64,000 bases of DNA, from assembly GCA_032433765.1 (NCBI GenBank), contig JAVIAB010000051.1, forward strand, positions 50,764,530 to 50,828,529, given 5' to 3'. Each line of letters starts with the position of its first letter. Positions within the stretch are counted from its first letter, which is position 1. The notes beneath the pieces were generated by a model. That model saw only the letters and a program-made list of their open reading frames with translations, was not told the DNA's origin and did no database searches. Shown one piece after another: positions 1 through 11,934 of the stretch. Position numbers and translations under genes: made by a program. Origin of the DNA: Megaustenia siamemsis. Taxonomy: Eukaryota > Mollusca > Gastropoda > Stylommatophora > Ariophantidae.

Positions 1-1855
1 CAGATGTTTTCAAGTCATATGTTTGAGCTGCAGGTTGGTTAAGTCCAAACCATTTGATTTTTTCAAGTTCAGATTTATGATTTTACCAGTGCTAAAATAG
101 CTTTAGGTTGGGCTATGATTTATTGTTGTTATTCTGTCTTTTCATTGTTTATCTTAATGTCGTATTCATGGTGTACTAAACTGAGACAGTTAAAATGATG
201 TTGAATTTATACTTCTAGGAATAAAACAAGCTTTGGTCATCAGTGAAAAGCTGTTCATCTAAACTGTATGGTTCTGGGTTAACAGTTTTGATGATTTTGT
301 CCATGAAAATGATAAATAGAAGTGGTAACAACCTTGTCTTACTTTTATTGTTACTTGGAACCAGTTTGTCATGCCTGCAATTGTTCCAATGGCTCTTTTA
401 CTTTTTTTTTTTTTAATAGTGTTCTAATAGCTGTCTTTTCACATTATATTCTTCAAACATTTTCATCTTTCCATTAACTGGGTGAAAAACTGTTTTCTTA
501 TTGATAAATGCAATCTTCTCCTTTGTCTTTGTGCTTAATCACCTCAATGCAAATACTGTGTCTGTGCATCCTTATCTGAGTCCAAACTGGATTTCTTTGT
601 TTATATATCTACTGCTGTCTAACTCATTCATAAACTGCCAGACAAGGGTAGAAAACAAATGTAACATTTGTTGTAACATTATTCTGCTAAAAGTGTATGT
701 TGAACAATTTATGCCCGTTTTAATTATCTATTATTTTTTAAATATATTTCTTTTTTTAAAAATATTTTCTTTCTATGGAAATATATAGCCATATATACAT
801 TATTATTCCTATGATATAAAATAATGTATCTTCAATTGAAGTTATAAAAACATTGCACAAGTAATATGGTTTAGTCCTTATTTTTTGTCCAAGGCCATTG
901 GTATGTTTATCATTTAGTTGAAGTAATGATTGTAACCAGAATAAAAGAGCACCTAGTCAGGTGGGAGAGAATCCAAAGGAATACACAGAGCCAAAGGAAA
1001 CTAGTAAACCAACACAGAGTTGGTGTCGTCTCTTGCAGCATGCTGAGGGTATATTGAAGAAGAGATCTGACTACTGTGGATTTGTCCATCTGCAGTGAAG
1101 ATGATCTGATGGCTATTTAACTAGCTGGAATATTTGTTGAGAATGTAGTCAGCACTACAACAAGCTGCAGCACTACAACAAGCTGCCTTACTTTTCCTGA
1201 AAAAAATCAGCGGTTCCCATTTTCACAGAATGGGTGAACCCCAAAATCATGTCTTTTTTCTTAAACTTAGGTACTATTTATATTCTTTAAAATGTTCTGC
1301 TTGTGTTGGCTCATATTTTTTTCTTCAGATAAAAATAGATAGCCATGAATGTTTAGGACAGTAACAACGCTTTTTTATATCACTGTATATTACATGTATG
1401 AAAAATGTCAACAGATTAAACTAATTCACTACCTTGTCATGTAATCTGTCCTAGCCTGTTTCCCTTTCTCTTGTGGGCTTCAGTGCCTTACATATTTACT
1501 AAAAGTTAATAGCTCTTCATTATTTCTTAAATCAATACCATATACATCTTCATTGACATTTCTACTCATACTGTTCATAGTCTTTCAGCTCTAGATGTCA
1601 TTATTTCTTTTCTTTTAACATGACAGCTCTTTATAAAAATTAACATTTTTCTTCATTTGAAGTTTGAATAGCAACTTCCATTTGACAGATATGGTACTTG
1701 TATCAGTAGTAGTAATGTAGAAGGGAGAGGGGTGGAGAAGGAGTTAAAGGAATAAAGAGACTATAGGTCGAGGTCAAGGAGAAAAATAAAAAAATGATAA
1801 GACAAAGTCACAGAAAAGAATAATGAGATGAGGATATGAAGTCCACGTGAAAAAT
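1..1855. other. AT-rich non-coding stretch, no gene seen
   Basis: No open frame in this stretch has protein-like composition or recognisable motifs. The longest (501-788, plus) is a run of hydrophobic and Asn/Ser residues typical of AT-rich DNA. Homopolymer T runs occur near 400 and 740. From about 1690 the sequence becomes purine-rich and leads into the GC-richer block that follows. Confidence 0.6.
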
Positions 1856-1857
1856 GT

Positions 1858-2998
1858 TAAAGTTATGGTCGGGAACGAGGGGGCAGACAGACGCGTATGA
1901 AGTGTTTGTGATTGGTCGAAAAGATCGAGATTTAATAGGAAGACACGTAGAATCGTGAGTACTTTGTAAAAGATCAGTCCGGCAGGAGGTTACACGCCGA
2001 GTTAGAAGGGCGACCAGTGGTTGGTCGGCCTATAGGGGCTGTCTTAGCCCAATAGAACTATTATAGTGTGCAGTACGAATTAAGGAACATTCAAGCACTT
2101 TGTAAGAGATCAGTCTGGCAGGAGGTTACACGCCGAGTTAGAAGGGCGACCAAGTGTTTGTTGGCCATAGGGGTTGTCTTAGCCCAATAGAACTATTATA
2201 GTGTGCAGTACGAATTAAGGAACATTCAAGCACTTTGTGAAAATCAGTCTGGCCAGAAGTTTAGCGTAGATATAGGCCGGTGACCAAGTGTTGGTTGGTC
2301 CATCGGGACTGCCTTAGCCCGATAGATGTGTGTTCGCAGAATTAGTGAATTCAGACACACGCTGGAGAGATATACAACCAGCAGACGAACTCAGGTTAGT
2401 GAGTAGACGCAGCCAATTTATAGTTGTGATTAATAGGAAGGCAACAGAATAGGCCGATAGACAATAGATAGAGTAGGGGAGCCGTTCAATGGGGAACGGT
2501 TCAAACTTAATTTAGTGACGAGTATGAATAAGACAGATTAGAGCCCTGGTGGCGAATGTTAGGGCTTTAGCTTAGAGGATGGTAGGAACGCGCATGAACA
2601 AAGTGTGATTGACCTATCATGTCATATATATAGTGTTGCCGCCCAAGATTGGGGAGAATTAAAAGCCGGCCAAATTGTCACCACTAATGTGTTTGTTTTG
2701 TGTTAACCAGTTTGCAGTCTCTGAACTAGCATAACCCTAAGGGGAAGAATCTTAACAGCAGGAAGGTTGCCGCGGCACAATTAATGTGAAACAGGAAAAG
2801 ATAATATTACCACACAGACTGAAGTACGACGGCGATCAGCCAGGTCAAGGCTGAACAAGCTCTCAGTGGCCGGAGAACAGGTCAGCACGAGGGAAATTAC
2901 GAGAGCAGTGCGATAATAGTTGAGGTCAGTCTTGTTGAGGCTGACACAGGTCGAGATCGACCCATTAACCCGTTACTCGCTACACAATAAATATCAAC
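1858..2998 (+). mobile_element. GC-richer block with 136-bp direct repeats; possible solo LTR or LTR fragment
   Basis: This block differs in base composition from both flanks and has no long open frame. It contains a 136-bp direct repeat (1971-2106 and 2107-2240) and a third decayed copy from about 2241. Downstream lies a TATA-like stretch (about 2626-2634) followed by a stretch of mixed sequence rich in CpG. Tandem repeats upstream of a TATA-like box are what the U3 region of a long terminal repeat often looks like. I cannot find a convincing TG...CA boundary with a short target duplication, nor a second LTR or internal pol, so the assignment is a guess from layout. Confidence 0.3.
1971..2260 (+). 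repeat. 136-bp tandem repeat, about 2.1 copies
   Basis: The unit starting at 1971 recurs almost unchanged at 2107 and in decayed form at about 2241. Each copy contains the pattern of a Gly/Cys-like GC-rich core followed by the string agcccaatagaactattata. Copies 1 and 2 differ by a handful of substitutions, so the duplication is fairly recent. Confidence 0.85.
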
Positions 2999-2999
2999 A

Positions 3000-3676
3000 A
3001 GATATAGCATTATTGCGAAGGATAGCGCAAACTACACAATATACGCACATGATATAAGTTGCGCTCAAGATTGGATATAATAGAGGATGGTAGGAAATAA
3101 AACAACCGGTTTACAGTATGTTAACTACGTTGTATGTTAAAAGTATAACTGTGCACAAACTATACAATCATGTGATGTTTGTTTTTGTTGTGGGACGAAT
3201 GTGACAAAAATCGTAGGATTCCAGACACATTTTAGGACAGACCTATTTGAATAGTTGATTAGATTTAATACAGAACTTCTGAAGACTTCATATATATTCA
3301 TTGAATTAAAAGAAATATTTAATGATAGAAATTCATCCCAGTCAGTGAGACAATTCTGCAATCACATTTTGATATATGCGTTGAGTTTTCGTATATACTT
3401 TATGTTACTATGTGTGATAATGTACATTTATATGATATGTTTGTCTTGATAGCTTGTTTTCTTTTTTTAATTTTCTTTCCTTTATTATGTCAGAATAGTT
3501 TGATGTATATATTCTGAATTAAAAGTAGTGGGTAGTTAAAATGTAGACAAACCAATTGAAATTGTCTTTATATTCATACACCTCTTTTGTGATTGTCCTA
3601 TTGGAACACCTTCATTGTTAACATAGTTTTAAAAAACAGCATTTTCATTGGGTAGCAAAAACTAGTTTAATTTATG
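3000..3676. other. Non-coding stretch, nothing recognised
   Basis: Overlapping short frames on both strands (3137-3449) show no conserved motif and no splice-bounded coding pattern. Confidence 0.5.
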
Positions 3677-3687
3677 AATGTTAGCAT

Positions 3688-3952
3688 TAAAAAAAAGTAA
3701 AGATCAAAAAAAGTCACGCCAAGTGATGTATAGGGAATATGGTGTTAGTGACTATAATTTTGTACAGACCTTTGGCACATGATTTTTGAGGTAATGTGGC
3801 CAATATTACGCCCGTGATGCTTTACTTTCCCAGAAAAAAAATCCGGTGCCCATTAAAGGCTGGGTGAACTTGGAAGTCGTCAATCAGGATCGAAGCTGAC
3901 CTCTTGTTCTTTGTAGTCCAGTTCACTAACCACTGAGGTATCACGGCTCCCA
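3688..3952 (-). mobile_element. SINE1 copy (tRNA-derived), with target duplication
   Basis: Full-length copy of the tRNA-headed SINE that recurs through the window. On the minus strand the head begins at about 3952 with a box A match (agctcagtggttagtgaac class) and a box B match, followed by the body and a tail ending in the conserved cacttggcgtgac-like string, here decayed. An 11-bp flanking duplication (AATGTTAGCAT / AATGTCAGCAT, 3677-3687 and 3953-3963) with one mismatch marks the insertion, so this copy is somewhat old. Confidence 0.9.
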
Positions 3953-3963
3953 AATGTCAGCAT

Positions 3964-4734
3964 AACTTTCTGCAAAGATTGAAACATTCTGTCAATCAGT
4001 TGTACATTTCTTACATATTTATTTCTAAACAAACATTCAACCAGGCTCAGGAGTTTTAGATTAGATTATTTTCTTTGACAACAGTAAACGAACTCTTTAT
4101 ATAGAGCTGTGCAGTAGGAGGCAATTTGATCATCAAGCAAGGGGTTTGGGAGTTTAGCTTCTAGACACTACGGAAGTGGGGGAGAGGAGAGGGGGGGTCG
4201 GCTGCTGCATTCAACCTGAAAGTTCACAATAATTGAATATGTTGTGGATATAATAGAAGAAACTCTGGTCTGCACAAAACTTCTGATAGGCCATTCACAT
4301 TCGCTAATTCAGTCTTAAATGATTTGCTACTTCTGGATGATGTGCAGTAGTAGATGTACTTTGTGGCGGTGTGGGGACAACCGCGCTCGGATAACAATTA
4401 TATTTTTTAATGATGTGCAGAATCAGAAATTAAGTCATAAGAGAAAAGGTAGTTAACCAATCTTAAAATACCAACAGAAACAACAAATAAATGGTTTGTC
4501 CTCTTATTGCCAATTGATGTTGTAGTTTCATAGAAATACTACAAAATCAATTGCAGTGATTGCAGCTTCCAGAAGGGTGAGAACTACAACTTTGTATCTC
4601 CTTTGATACTCAAATGGGTATAAGAGAAAGTGAAAAAGAAGAAGATAATGATGAAGAATCAACACTGAGTAATTCCATAGTTGCTTAGTTCCCTTTATGA
4701 GACAACCAATCCAAGGTTTTACATTCTCTCAATT
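3964..4734. other. Non-coding stretch between SINE and satellite
   Basis: Contains a short G-rich tract near 4170-4200. No coding pattern or known repeat recognised. Confidence 0.5.
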
Positions 4735-5975
4735 TGACTCCAATGGTGCATGTAGCTTACAACCAAAGATAAGCTTACTAGTGACTCCAATGGAGCATGT
4801 AGCATACAACCAAAGATAAGCTTACTAGTGACTCCAATGGTGCATGTAGCATACAACCAAAGATACGCTTACTAGTGACTCCAATGGTGCATGTAGCATA
4901 CAACCAAAGATAACTTACTAGTGATTCCAATGGTGCATGTAGCATACAACCAAAGATAAGCTTACTAGTGACTCCAATGGTGCATGTAGCATACAACCAA
5001 AGATAAGCTTACTAGTGACTCCAATGGTGCATGTAGCATACAACCAAAGATAAGCTTACTAGTGACTCCAATAATACATGTAGCAGACAACCAAGGATAA
5101 GCTTACTAGAGATTCCAATAGTGCATGTAGCAGACAACCAAGGATAAGCTTACTAGTGATTCCAATAGTACATGTAGCATACAACAAAAGATAAGCTTAC
5201 TAGTGACTCCAATGGTGCATGTAGCATACAACCAAAGATAAGCTTACTAGTGACTCCAATGGTGCATGTAGCATACAACCAAAGATACGCTTACTAGTGA
5301 CTCCAATGGTGCATGTAGCATACAACCAAAGATAAGCTTACTAGTGACTCCAATGGTGCATGTAGCATACAACCAAAGATACGCTTACTAGTGACTCCAA
5401 TGGTGCATGTAGCATACAACCAAAGATAAGCTTACTAGTGACTCCAATAATACATGTAGCAGACAACCAAGGATAAGCTTACTAGTGGTTCCAATAGTGC
5501 ATGTAGCAGACAACCAAGGATAAGCTTACTAGTGATTCCAATAGTGCATGTAGTAGACAACCAAGGATAAGCTTACTAGTGATTCCAATAGTGCATGTAG
5601 CAGACAACCAAGGATAAGCTTACTAGTGATTCCAATAGTGCATGTAGCAGACAACCAAGGATAAGCTTACTAGTGATTCCAATAGTGCATGTAGCAGACA
5701 ACCAAGGATAAACTTACTAGTGATTCCAATAGTGCATGTAGCAGATAACCAAAGATAAGCTTACTAGTGATTCCAATAGTGCATGTAGCAGACAACCAAG
5801 GATAAACTTACTAGTGGTTCCAATAATGCATGTAGTAGACAACCAAGGATAAGCTTACTAGTGATTCCAATAGTGCATGTAGCATACAACCAAGGATAAG
5901 CTTACTAGTGGTTCCAATAGTGCATGTCAAGAACATGCTGACTGTCAAGGATATGCTTACTAGTGACTCAAATGG
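4735..5975. repeat. 47-bp satellite array, about 26 copies
   Basis: Head-to-tail 47-bp units starting at gactccaatggtgcatgtag. Two sequence variants alternate in blocks: one with catacaaccaaagata and one with cagacaaccaaggata. The variant junction seen at 5064 recurs at 5440, exactly 8 units (376 bp) later, which shows that the array grew partly by duplication of multi-unit blocks. The open frames on the minus strand here are by-products of the repeat. Confidence 0.95.
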
Positions 5976-6639
5976 TGAAAGGGTTAAACTTTCTCTCATT
6001 TATTTTTTTTTTCTCCCTCTGAGAGTGGTAGACTAGTCAACTGCAGTTGCATTCTCTGGTAGGCATTCAACCTATGCTTCTGTCTCTAACCAGGGTCTTC
6101 ATTTTCAGATATAAGTTGTATGTTTTCTACATCCACTCTCCCATCACACCAGTCAAAAGCAAATTGATCACAGTTTTGGCATTTATGGCTAATGACATAA
6201 AAGGCAATAATGTTTAATAAACAGTCTTAAGCACACAATTATCAGACTTGTGCACTTTTCTATTTTATACAAATTTAATTTCTTAGCTATTAAGAATGGG
6301 TTTTGTTTATTATCTTTTGTCTCTGTTATGTACCACCAGTTTCTTACCTTTGTTCCCACCTTCTTTATTTAAATAGAACTAAAAATTAAATTTCATTTCT
6401 TCTCTTATGCTTACACTGGGGCTGAGACCTCAAAGTACTTGTTTGAAATTGCATTAATAATTCATTATGTGTAAATAGTATTAGTCTTTTGCCTGCTTTT
6501 TTTTTTAGCTGTTTGAATCCTTGTGATTGTAAGTAACTTAATTTTTTATTATACCAGTCACATGTGTTATTATCAAAATATATATTACACCCAATAGGCG
6601 ATTAATCTCTTCTTGATTTATTGTATATTTATATTGAAT
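5976..6639. other. Non-coding stretch
   Basis: Nothing recognised; AT-rich with poly-T runs. Confidence 0.5.
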
Positions 6640-6648
6640 ATGCTGTGG

Positions 6649-7231
6649 TCCAGACAGTCCAGAGCTACAACTACCTGGGGCATACTATAATCAATGATGG
6701 AAAATGGAAAATTGAAATAAACAAAAGAATAGGTATGGCAAAAAGTAATTTTAATGCCATGAAAAATATACTAACAACAAAACAAATATCAGCAGGGCTG
6801 AAACTAAGAATGGCAAAATGTTACATCTTCTCCATATTCCTGTATAGTGCAGAAACATGGACATTAGACCAGAAAATTGAAGCCTTTGAAATGTGGATTT
6901 ATAGAAGAATAGGTAGAATTGGATGGAAAGAAGAGAAAACAAACGATGAAGTTTTAAAACAACTGAAAATAAAAAGAGAACTACCAAATACAATTAAGAC
7001 AAGAAAAATGAAATTTTTGGGGCATGTTAAAAGACACAACAGCCTACTAAAAGTAATATTGGAAGGGAAAATACAAGGTAAAAGAGGCAGACCAAGACTA
7101 ACATGGATGAGTAACATCAAAAGATGGACAAATCAGCCTATGACAACCTATACCATCAAAGCAAGAAACAGAGTAGAATGACGCTCCATGGTAGCCAACC
7201 TTTGTTGCGGAGAAGGCACTCGATGACGACG
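6649..7231 (+). mobile_element. LINE A fragment: 3' end of reverse-transcriptase ORF, 5'-truncated
   Basis: The plus-strand frame continues to 7181 and encodes the C-terminal part of a non-LTR retrotransposon polyprotein. It shows a Y-L-G-H motif, then a Cys-containing hydrophobic helix ending in ETWTL, the EMWIYRRIGRIGW segment, FLGHVKRH, GKRGRPRLTW and the final W of the LINE C-terminal region. This is the thumb and C-terminal region downstream of the catalytic YADD box, which is absent. The copy ends in a short GATGAC-type repeat. A 9-bp flanking duplication (ATGCTGTGG at 6640-6648 and 7232-7240) fits target-primed insertion with 5' truncation. Simple-repeat 3' tails and this C-terminal sequence are typical of RTE-like elements, but I cannot assign the clade with certainty. 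It is the best-preserved LINE fragment here, with only the stop at 7179-7181 ending the frame early. Confidence 0.85.
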
Positions 7232-7240
7232 ATGCTGTGG

Positions 7241-7984
7241 TAGATTTTTACTTGCTTCTTATATTGTCAGTTTTGTTTCAGAGATACTAAATTGTTAACA
7301 ATTTCATTAAAAAACAGACTATGGCCAGATTAACTTAGATGGGAGCAAAATGAGTATTTGCAGCAAGCTGTGGCTTGTAATAAATTGTGAATTAAATGGA
7401 AAGACTAACTTTGGTATGATCTTCTATTTATTGATTCTCTTTCATCATGTATTTTTGAATGACCATTTGTACCGTGTATTGAATACTTTGTATTAGTGTT
7501 ATCTGATATAAAGTATGATACACGGCTAGAATTTTAGGAGTTTTACTTTCAGTTTAGGCTTGATTATAGCACCAATGCTGTTGGTTGTTGATCTTATCAG
7601 TGGGTAATCAATTAGGAAAAATAAAGATTTATAATAACTCATTTTTTTAATCTTTTAGGTCTGTGACATTTGTGTTTATTGTACAAAGAGTTAATTGTGT
7701 TGACATCTAGTTGTAAATTAGAGAGTAGCTGATGTTTTCTGTGAGTTCTTTTTGTTGTGCTTGTTTTCATCAATGTTGGAAAAGCAGACATTATACAGAT
7801 ATGTTTTATTATTTTATACCGAGCATGAAAGGAGAACTATGAAAAGGATTTCACTAAATGCATGAGCGCACACACATTTGATGCCAAATGAATAACTTTC
7901 TTACTGGAAAAGAAAAAGATAAAAGCCTAAAATAGAATTTTGAATATTAAGCATTTCATACATTGACATTTTATATTTTGTATC
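7241..7984. other. Non-coding stretch
   Basis: AT-rich, no recognised feature. Confidence 0.5.
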
Positions 7985-8068
7985 CTTACCCAGCCGTCGG
8001 TTGGGATCGAACCCTACCTCTTGTCCTTTGTAGTCCAGTTCACTAACCTCTGAGCTATTGCTGCTCCC
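7985..8068 (-). mobile_element. SINE1 head fragment
   Basis: Only the tRNA-like head and the first bases of the body (ending acccag on the plus strand) are present, with box A and box B recognisable on the minus strand. The body and tail are missing, so the copy was truncated at its 3' side by deletion. Confidence 0.8.
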
Positions 8069-8344
8069 TATATCAATACAAATGCTGAGACCTAGTTCAG
8101 GGTAGATCTGTAATGCTATACAACTCTGTGGCATTATACACTCGGCTAGATGTCATATACAGTCTTCTACTGAATTATGTAATGACTTAAATTCTGCTTA
8201 ATAGATAAGAGTGTTTTAATTAACATGAGATAAGTAGGAATGATTCACTTAAAATAGAAACTTCACTGGGTAATGCATATTCTATCATTATATGTATGAC
8301 AGCATCTTAACTTACAATGTTAACCTTCATATAACATACATATT

Positions 8345-8443
8345 TGAGCCTCAACCTGTACTATCAAAGCAAGATACAGAGCAGAATGGCGCTCCATGAT
8401 AGCCAGCCTTCGATGTGGAGACGGCACTCAGTGAATGAATGAA
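8345..8443 (+). mobile_element. LINE A 3'-terminal fragment
   Basis: About 100 bases matching the last coding bases and 3' end of LINE A at 7150-7231 (AATGGCGCTCCATGATAGCC class). It ends in a GAAT microsatellite instead of the usual GAT tail. Confidence 0.75.
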
Positions 8444-8750
8444 TCTGAGCTTATGGACGTTAACCGCAGTCTTGATCCTTGTACACTTATGGATGACTTT
8501 AGATATTTACTTATTAAAATGAAGATGTGGGGGCAGCAAATACCTATATTGTTTCTGGTCATGGGTTGAAGGACACATTGTCGCTGATAAATATAAAAAT
8601 GAAGAACAGGATTCCCAAACACAGATGAGAGCCCTGCTGTCATTAAACAACTTCAACCAATCAAGTTAAAAAAAGATAAATCAAGATTATAGAAGCAAAA
8701 ATTGTATTTAAGATAAGTTGATCCAAAGAAACTTTGTAGGTTCAATTTAC
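8444..8750. other. Non-coding stretch
   Basis: No recognised feature. Confidence 0.45.
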
Positions 8751-8751
8751 A

Positions 8752-8945
8752 TGGCATCATTAAGTCACCTACTGGTGTAAATGATCAAGTTTCTCCACAA
8801 CTTTCTATCTCAACAGGTGTTTATCATATCTGTTGTTTACTACCTATATTACCTTTCTCTAAAAATGTCTGGTATCTTTTATTTCTGTTTCCTCATATCT
8901 CTTCTTCCAGTTTCTATCTCATCATACCAGGGAAATACAGATTTT
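8752..8945 (-). mobile_element. LINE C relic, 3' part
   Basis: A decayed minus-strand copy of the LINE C 3' end seen intact at 20507 and 35746. The order of blocks is the same: the catcatcaagt-like tail, the tctctccacaac block, and the segment encoding the conserved Trp/Arg-rich C-terminus. Many substitutions and indels make it older than the other copies. The same copy probably resumes at 9740. Confidence 0.65.
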
Positions 8946-9735
8946 GAGTTAACTGTGCTTGACTAATATACAGTAGTGAATCTTTTGCCGTTTCTGCGCT
9001 GTGTCGTACTTCGCTGAGGCCTCTGGTATAAAACATGGATGTCATGATATGAATAATGGCAGGATGTCAAGTAATGGCATGGATGACTCTTTATCAACAT
9101 GACACCTATAACATCTCAATCACTGCAGTAACACTTATACCTTTCTAGAGTCCAGCCTAAAACTAGACAGCACTCTAATAGCTTTAATGATATAAGAAAA
9201 CATTTTTTCTTCAGTAGTATGAAGTTACAATAGTCAGCATACTCACACACTTCCATTTGGAAATATTTATTTACAACTGCTAGCCAGTTGTATAACTAGT
9301 TATTCCTATAAGAACCTCTGTGTTCTTTTAAAACTGTCCAATTGGGGACCAATTCTTTTAAGTTAATCTATCTCTAACTTCATTAGTTGGCTGAACTCTC
9401 TATTCCATTTCTATCTATGTCTAACTACTTTATATGACCAGCTAACTCCTCTTCCCAGATGGTATCCTGTATCATTAGCACCTTCCCAGGTCTAATCTAT
9501 GTTACTCGCTCACCATTCCAATGAGAACTGAATCACATCAGCTCTCTCATCTGCCCACCGGGTTTGATCATGTAACCACCATCATACCATTCATGGGATG
9601 ACCTTTGAATTAAACAGTCCTCAGCATGGCTGAGTGACTTAATTACTTCTCGAACAATTTTCTTTTGTTAACTCTAGTGATTTCACTCTTCTAGTACATT
9701 GGGTTAACTCTCTGTAACCCAAGATCTGGTACATC
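8946..9735. other. Unassigned block splitting a LINE C copy
   Basis: About 760-790 bases with no counterpart in the other LINE C copies separate the two parts of this relic. The string TTAACT occurs near both ends (about 8949 and 9704). A TATAAAA motif is at about 9028. It may be a separate insertion, but I cannot identify it. Confidence 0.35.
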
Positions 9736-9739
9736 ATTT

Positions 9740-9889
9740 CATCATGAAATGTTACATTGTTTCCTCCAGATGTGGGCAACAAACTTTCATTTTGCTTTGC
9801 CTTTTTCAGAACATCTTTCATGTCTTTTTAGCTGTCTGTAAAAAATTCCTCTATGAAACCACATGTCTGTGGTCTCTAACATTTCACAT
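9740..9889 (-). mobile_element. LINE C relic, upstream part
   Basis: Matches the LINE C segment at 20740-20880 (ttcagaacat, then agctgtc...tctgtaaaaccacat). It encodes on the minus strand a decayed form of the MWFYRRMLRIPW region. Confidence 0.6.
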
Positions 9890-10150
9890 GTATCTTCTTC
9901 TTGTTTTCTTCCTCATTTGCCTTTCAACATCAAGGGGAGATATAATTTGCAGTCTTTTGCTCTTCTGTTCGCCTCTGCTGCTGTTATGTTTCCTAGTGTT
10001 TCTAATACTCCATCTATCCATCTTTTTCATGATCGACCATTGAGTCTGGTATTCTCACAACGTTTGTTGAAGGCTCGTTGTGTTGTGTTTTGATCTTTCT
10101 GCCTTGTCACGTGGCCAAACCATTTTGTCTGTTGTCTTCATTCATGTGTA
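9890..10150 (-). mobile_element. LINE D fragment
   Basis: Highly similar to the minus-strand LINE D copy at 12480-12827, including the segments gggagatataat, cttctgttcgcctctgctgc, and cttgtcacgtggccaaacca. It encodes the C-terminal part of a reverse transcriptase with the WFGHV motif region. The boundary with the LINE C relic is inferred from loss of similarity. Confidence 0.7.
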
Positions 10151-10410
10151 TGTTGTCGAATTTTCCAGGGAATCATTATGAAACATTCTACAACAAAATT
10201 TTCAAGAGACCCGATGAAAAACAAACTCCACAAGTTTCTTACTTTAAGCTTACACAAGTTAGCTCTGTAGATCGGTTCACTCTCCTATTTGTACACGACA
10301 GTAAAAACACTGAATTAGATTCATTTTGGTGTCTGAGAGAGAGGATGGTATTTCATTTTCCACAGATTTTCTACAATAATTCTCTATTCATAAGTTACTT
10401 ATATTTTTAG
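10151..10410 (+). other. Unrecognised open stretch downstream of LINE D
   Basis: The plus strand stays open for about 80 codons beyond the LINE D similarity, and composition is mildly protein-like (mixed charged and aromatic residues, e.g. KRPDEKQTPQ). It is preceded by an AG at about 10168 but has no good donor or start codon context. I recognise no family; it may be chance or part of an undetected element. Confidence 0.2.
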
Positions 10411-10639
10411 TATGTATTTAAGAGTTTTCCTGTGTGTTGCCGGGGCCTCAATATGAGGGAAGTAAAGAATAGTGACACTGTGACCTTCCAGGCATGTCGT
10501 AAAAGGCAACTATGGAGGTTGATCGATGGCTTGACAAGCTGTCATTGTAAAAAGTATTGTTATGGAAACAGCCATAGATTTTAGAGCAGTGATCTCTGCA
10601 ATATGTGCCACTTTGGCACGCAAGGTTTCTGTTTTTGAA

Positions 10640-10715
10640 ATTGTGGTTCTGCCCTATGTGCCATCTTCGGCTCGAGAGGACAATAGATAGCTAGATAGAT
10701 AGATTTTAGAGTTGG
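10640..10715 (+). mobile_element. LINE B 3'-terminal fragment
   Basis: Matches the reverse complement of the 3' end of LINE B at 15430-15490: the gccctatgtgcc block, then ggctcgagagg, then a tail of GATA repeats. Only the terminus is recognisable. Confidence 0.6.
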
Positions 10716-11480
10716 TGATGGGCATTACTATTCATTTTATTCTTTTTGATTTTTCTTAACTCAAGGTCTTCATATTTGGGCAAAAAATGTAACTGTGCAC
10801 TCATGGTCTGTCATTTAAATGCTCTTAAAAAAAATAAGTATCTGTATTATGTTAGTGATCTGGTCCACAAATATGCCACAAGTTAAGGATAAAGTGCGAA
10901 TATAAAAACTAAACAAACTGAAGTACTATGCTTTCAGCTTTTGGAAACTCAGTAGAGACAGACATACACAAACTGAAGAATGAAACTTGTGGAACAATAA
11001 AAAAAAATAAAAAGGTTAATAAAATCATCTAAATATAAATGTTATCAAATTGAGGCTCAAGATGTTGCACAGTGCATGAGCTGGAAGTGGTTGGTGACAA
11101 CAAAACTGGTTGTTGGTGTAAGGACCAGTGAACCAGAACCAATCATGAATCTTACTCCACTTTCCATTTGTAGTCTGGACTAAAAGACTAATCAGGCCTA
11201 GTAAGTAGGGATTAAAATGGAAGGCAAACCTTCAATGCAGAAAGTTCAGTGCTATAGTCATATGTTTTGGCCAGAAAGACACCTACTTCAGTAGTTTTGC
11301 TGTAAACAACACAACTGATCACTGTCACAGGGTTAAAGGAAGAAATTGTTTGGCAAACTCAAAAGAGGAAGAAGATAATGCAGTATTGAAATAAATAGCA
11401 CTCTGTGTGCTTGAATATAAAGGTTTTAGGAAATACAGAAGTAAGAATTGAAAATATAAAAGTAAGTAAAGTAAATGTTC
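10716..11480. other. Non-coding stretch
   Basis: AT-rich; no recognised element or gene. Confidence 0.45.
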
Positions 11481-11746
11481 CTTCATGCCTAGACAGGCAG
11501 GCATATATGTGGTTAGTGACCATATTTGGCCATGGCACAGTTTTTGGACGATACGGTCAGTGTTGTCCATTCCACCTTTTATTTTTTATTTTCCAGAAAA
11601 ATCTGTGATACTCGTTTTTAGAAACTATAAAAATCCTGGAACCTTGTTTGTTCCAAAACACATTTGTGACTTCTGAGAATTAAACCTGGACCATTTTGAT
11701 CAGGAAGTAGGAAGCGAGCGCACTAACCACTCAGCCACCAAGACTC
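11481..11746 (-). mobile_element. SINE2 copy, decayed
   Basis: Minus-strand copy of the second tRNA-headed SINE. The head (actaaccactcagccacc on the plus strand, so box A reads ggtggctgagtggttagt) lies at the high-coordinate end. The body shows the ggtacccattttta-like and ccagaaaaatct segments in mutated form. The conserved gtggttagtgaccatat block is at about 11510-11528. Confidence 0.75.
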
Positions 11747-11934
11747 CAAGAATATATACGTATATAATATATGTCAGATGGGATGAACTAAATTATTTTA
11801 TCCTTCTATGTGCTTAATAGAGAGTGCTGCTCCAACTATTTTCCTCATAATATTTCTTGTTCTTGTGGCATTAATGGTCTATATTATACTTGTCATCATT
11901 TGAATTATACTTCTTTAGTGCCTTAAATGGAACC

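Noticed and set aside
4778..4996. Minus-strand frame of 72 codons with Cys/His repeats
   Set aside because: By-product of the 47-bp satellite.
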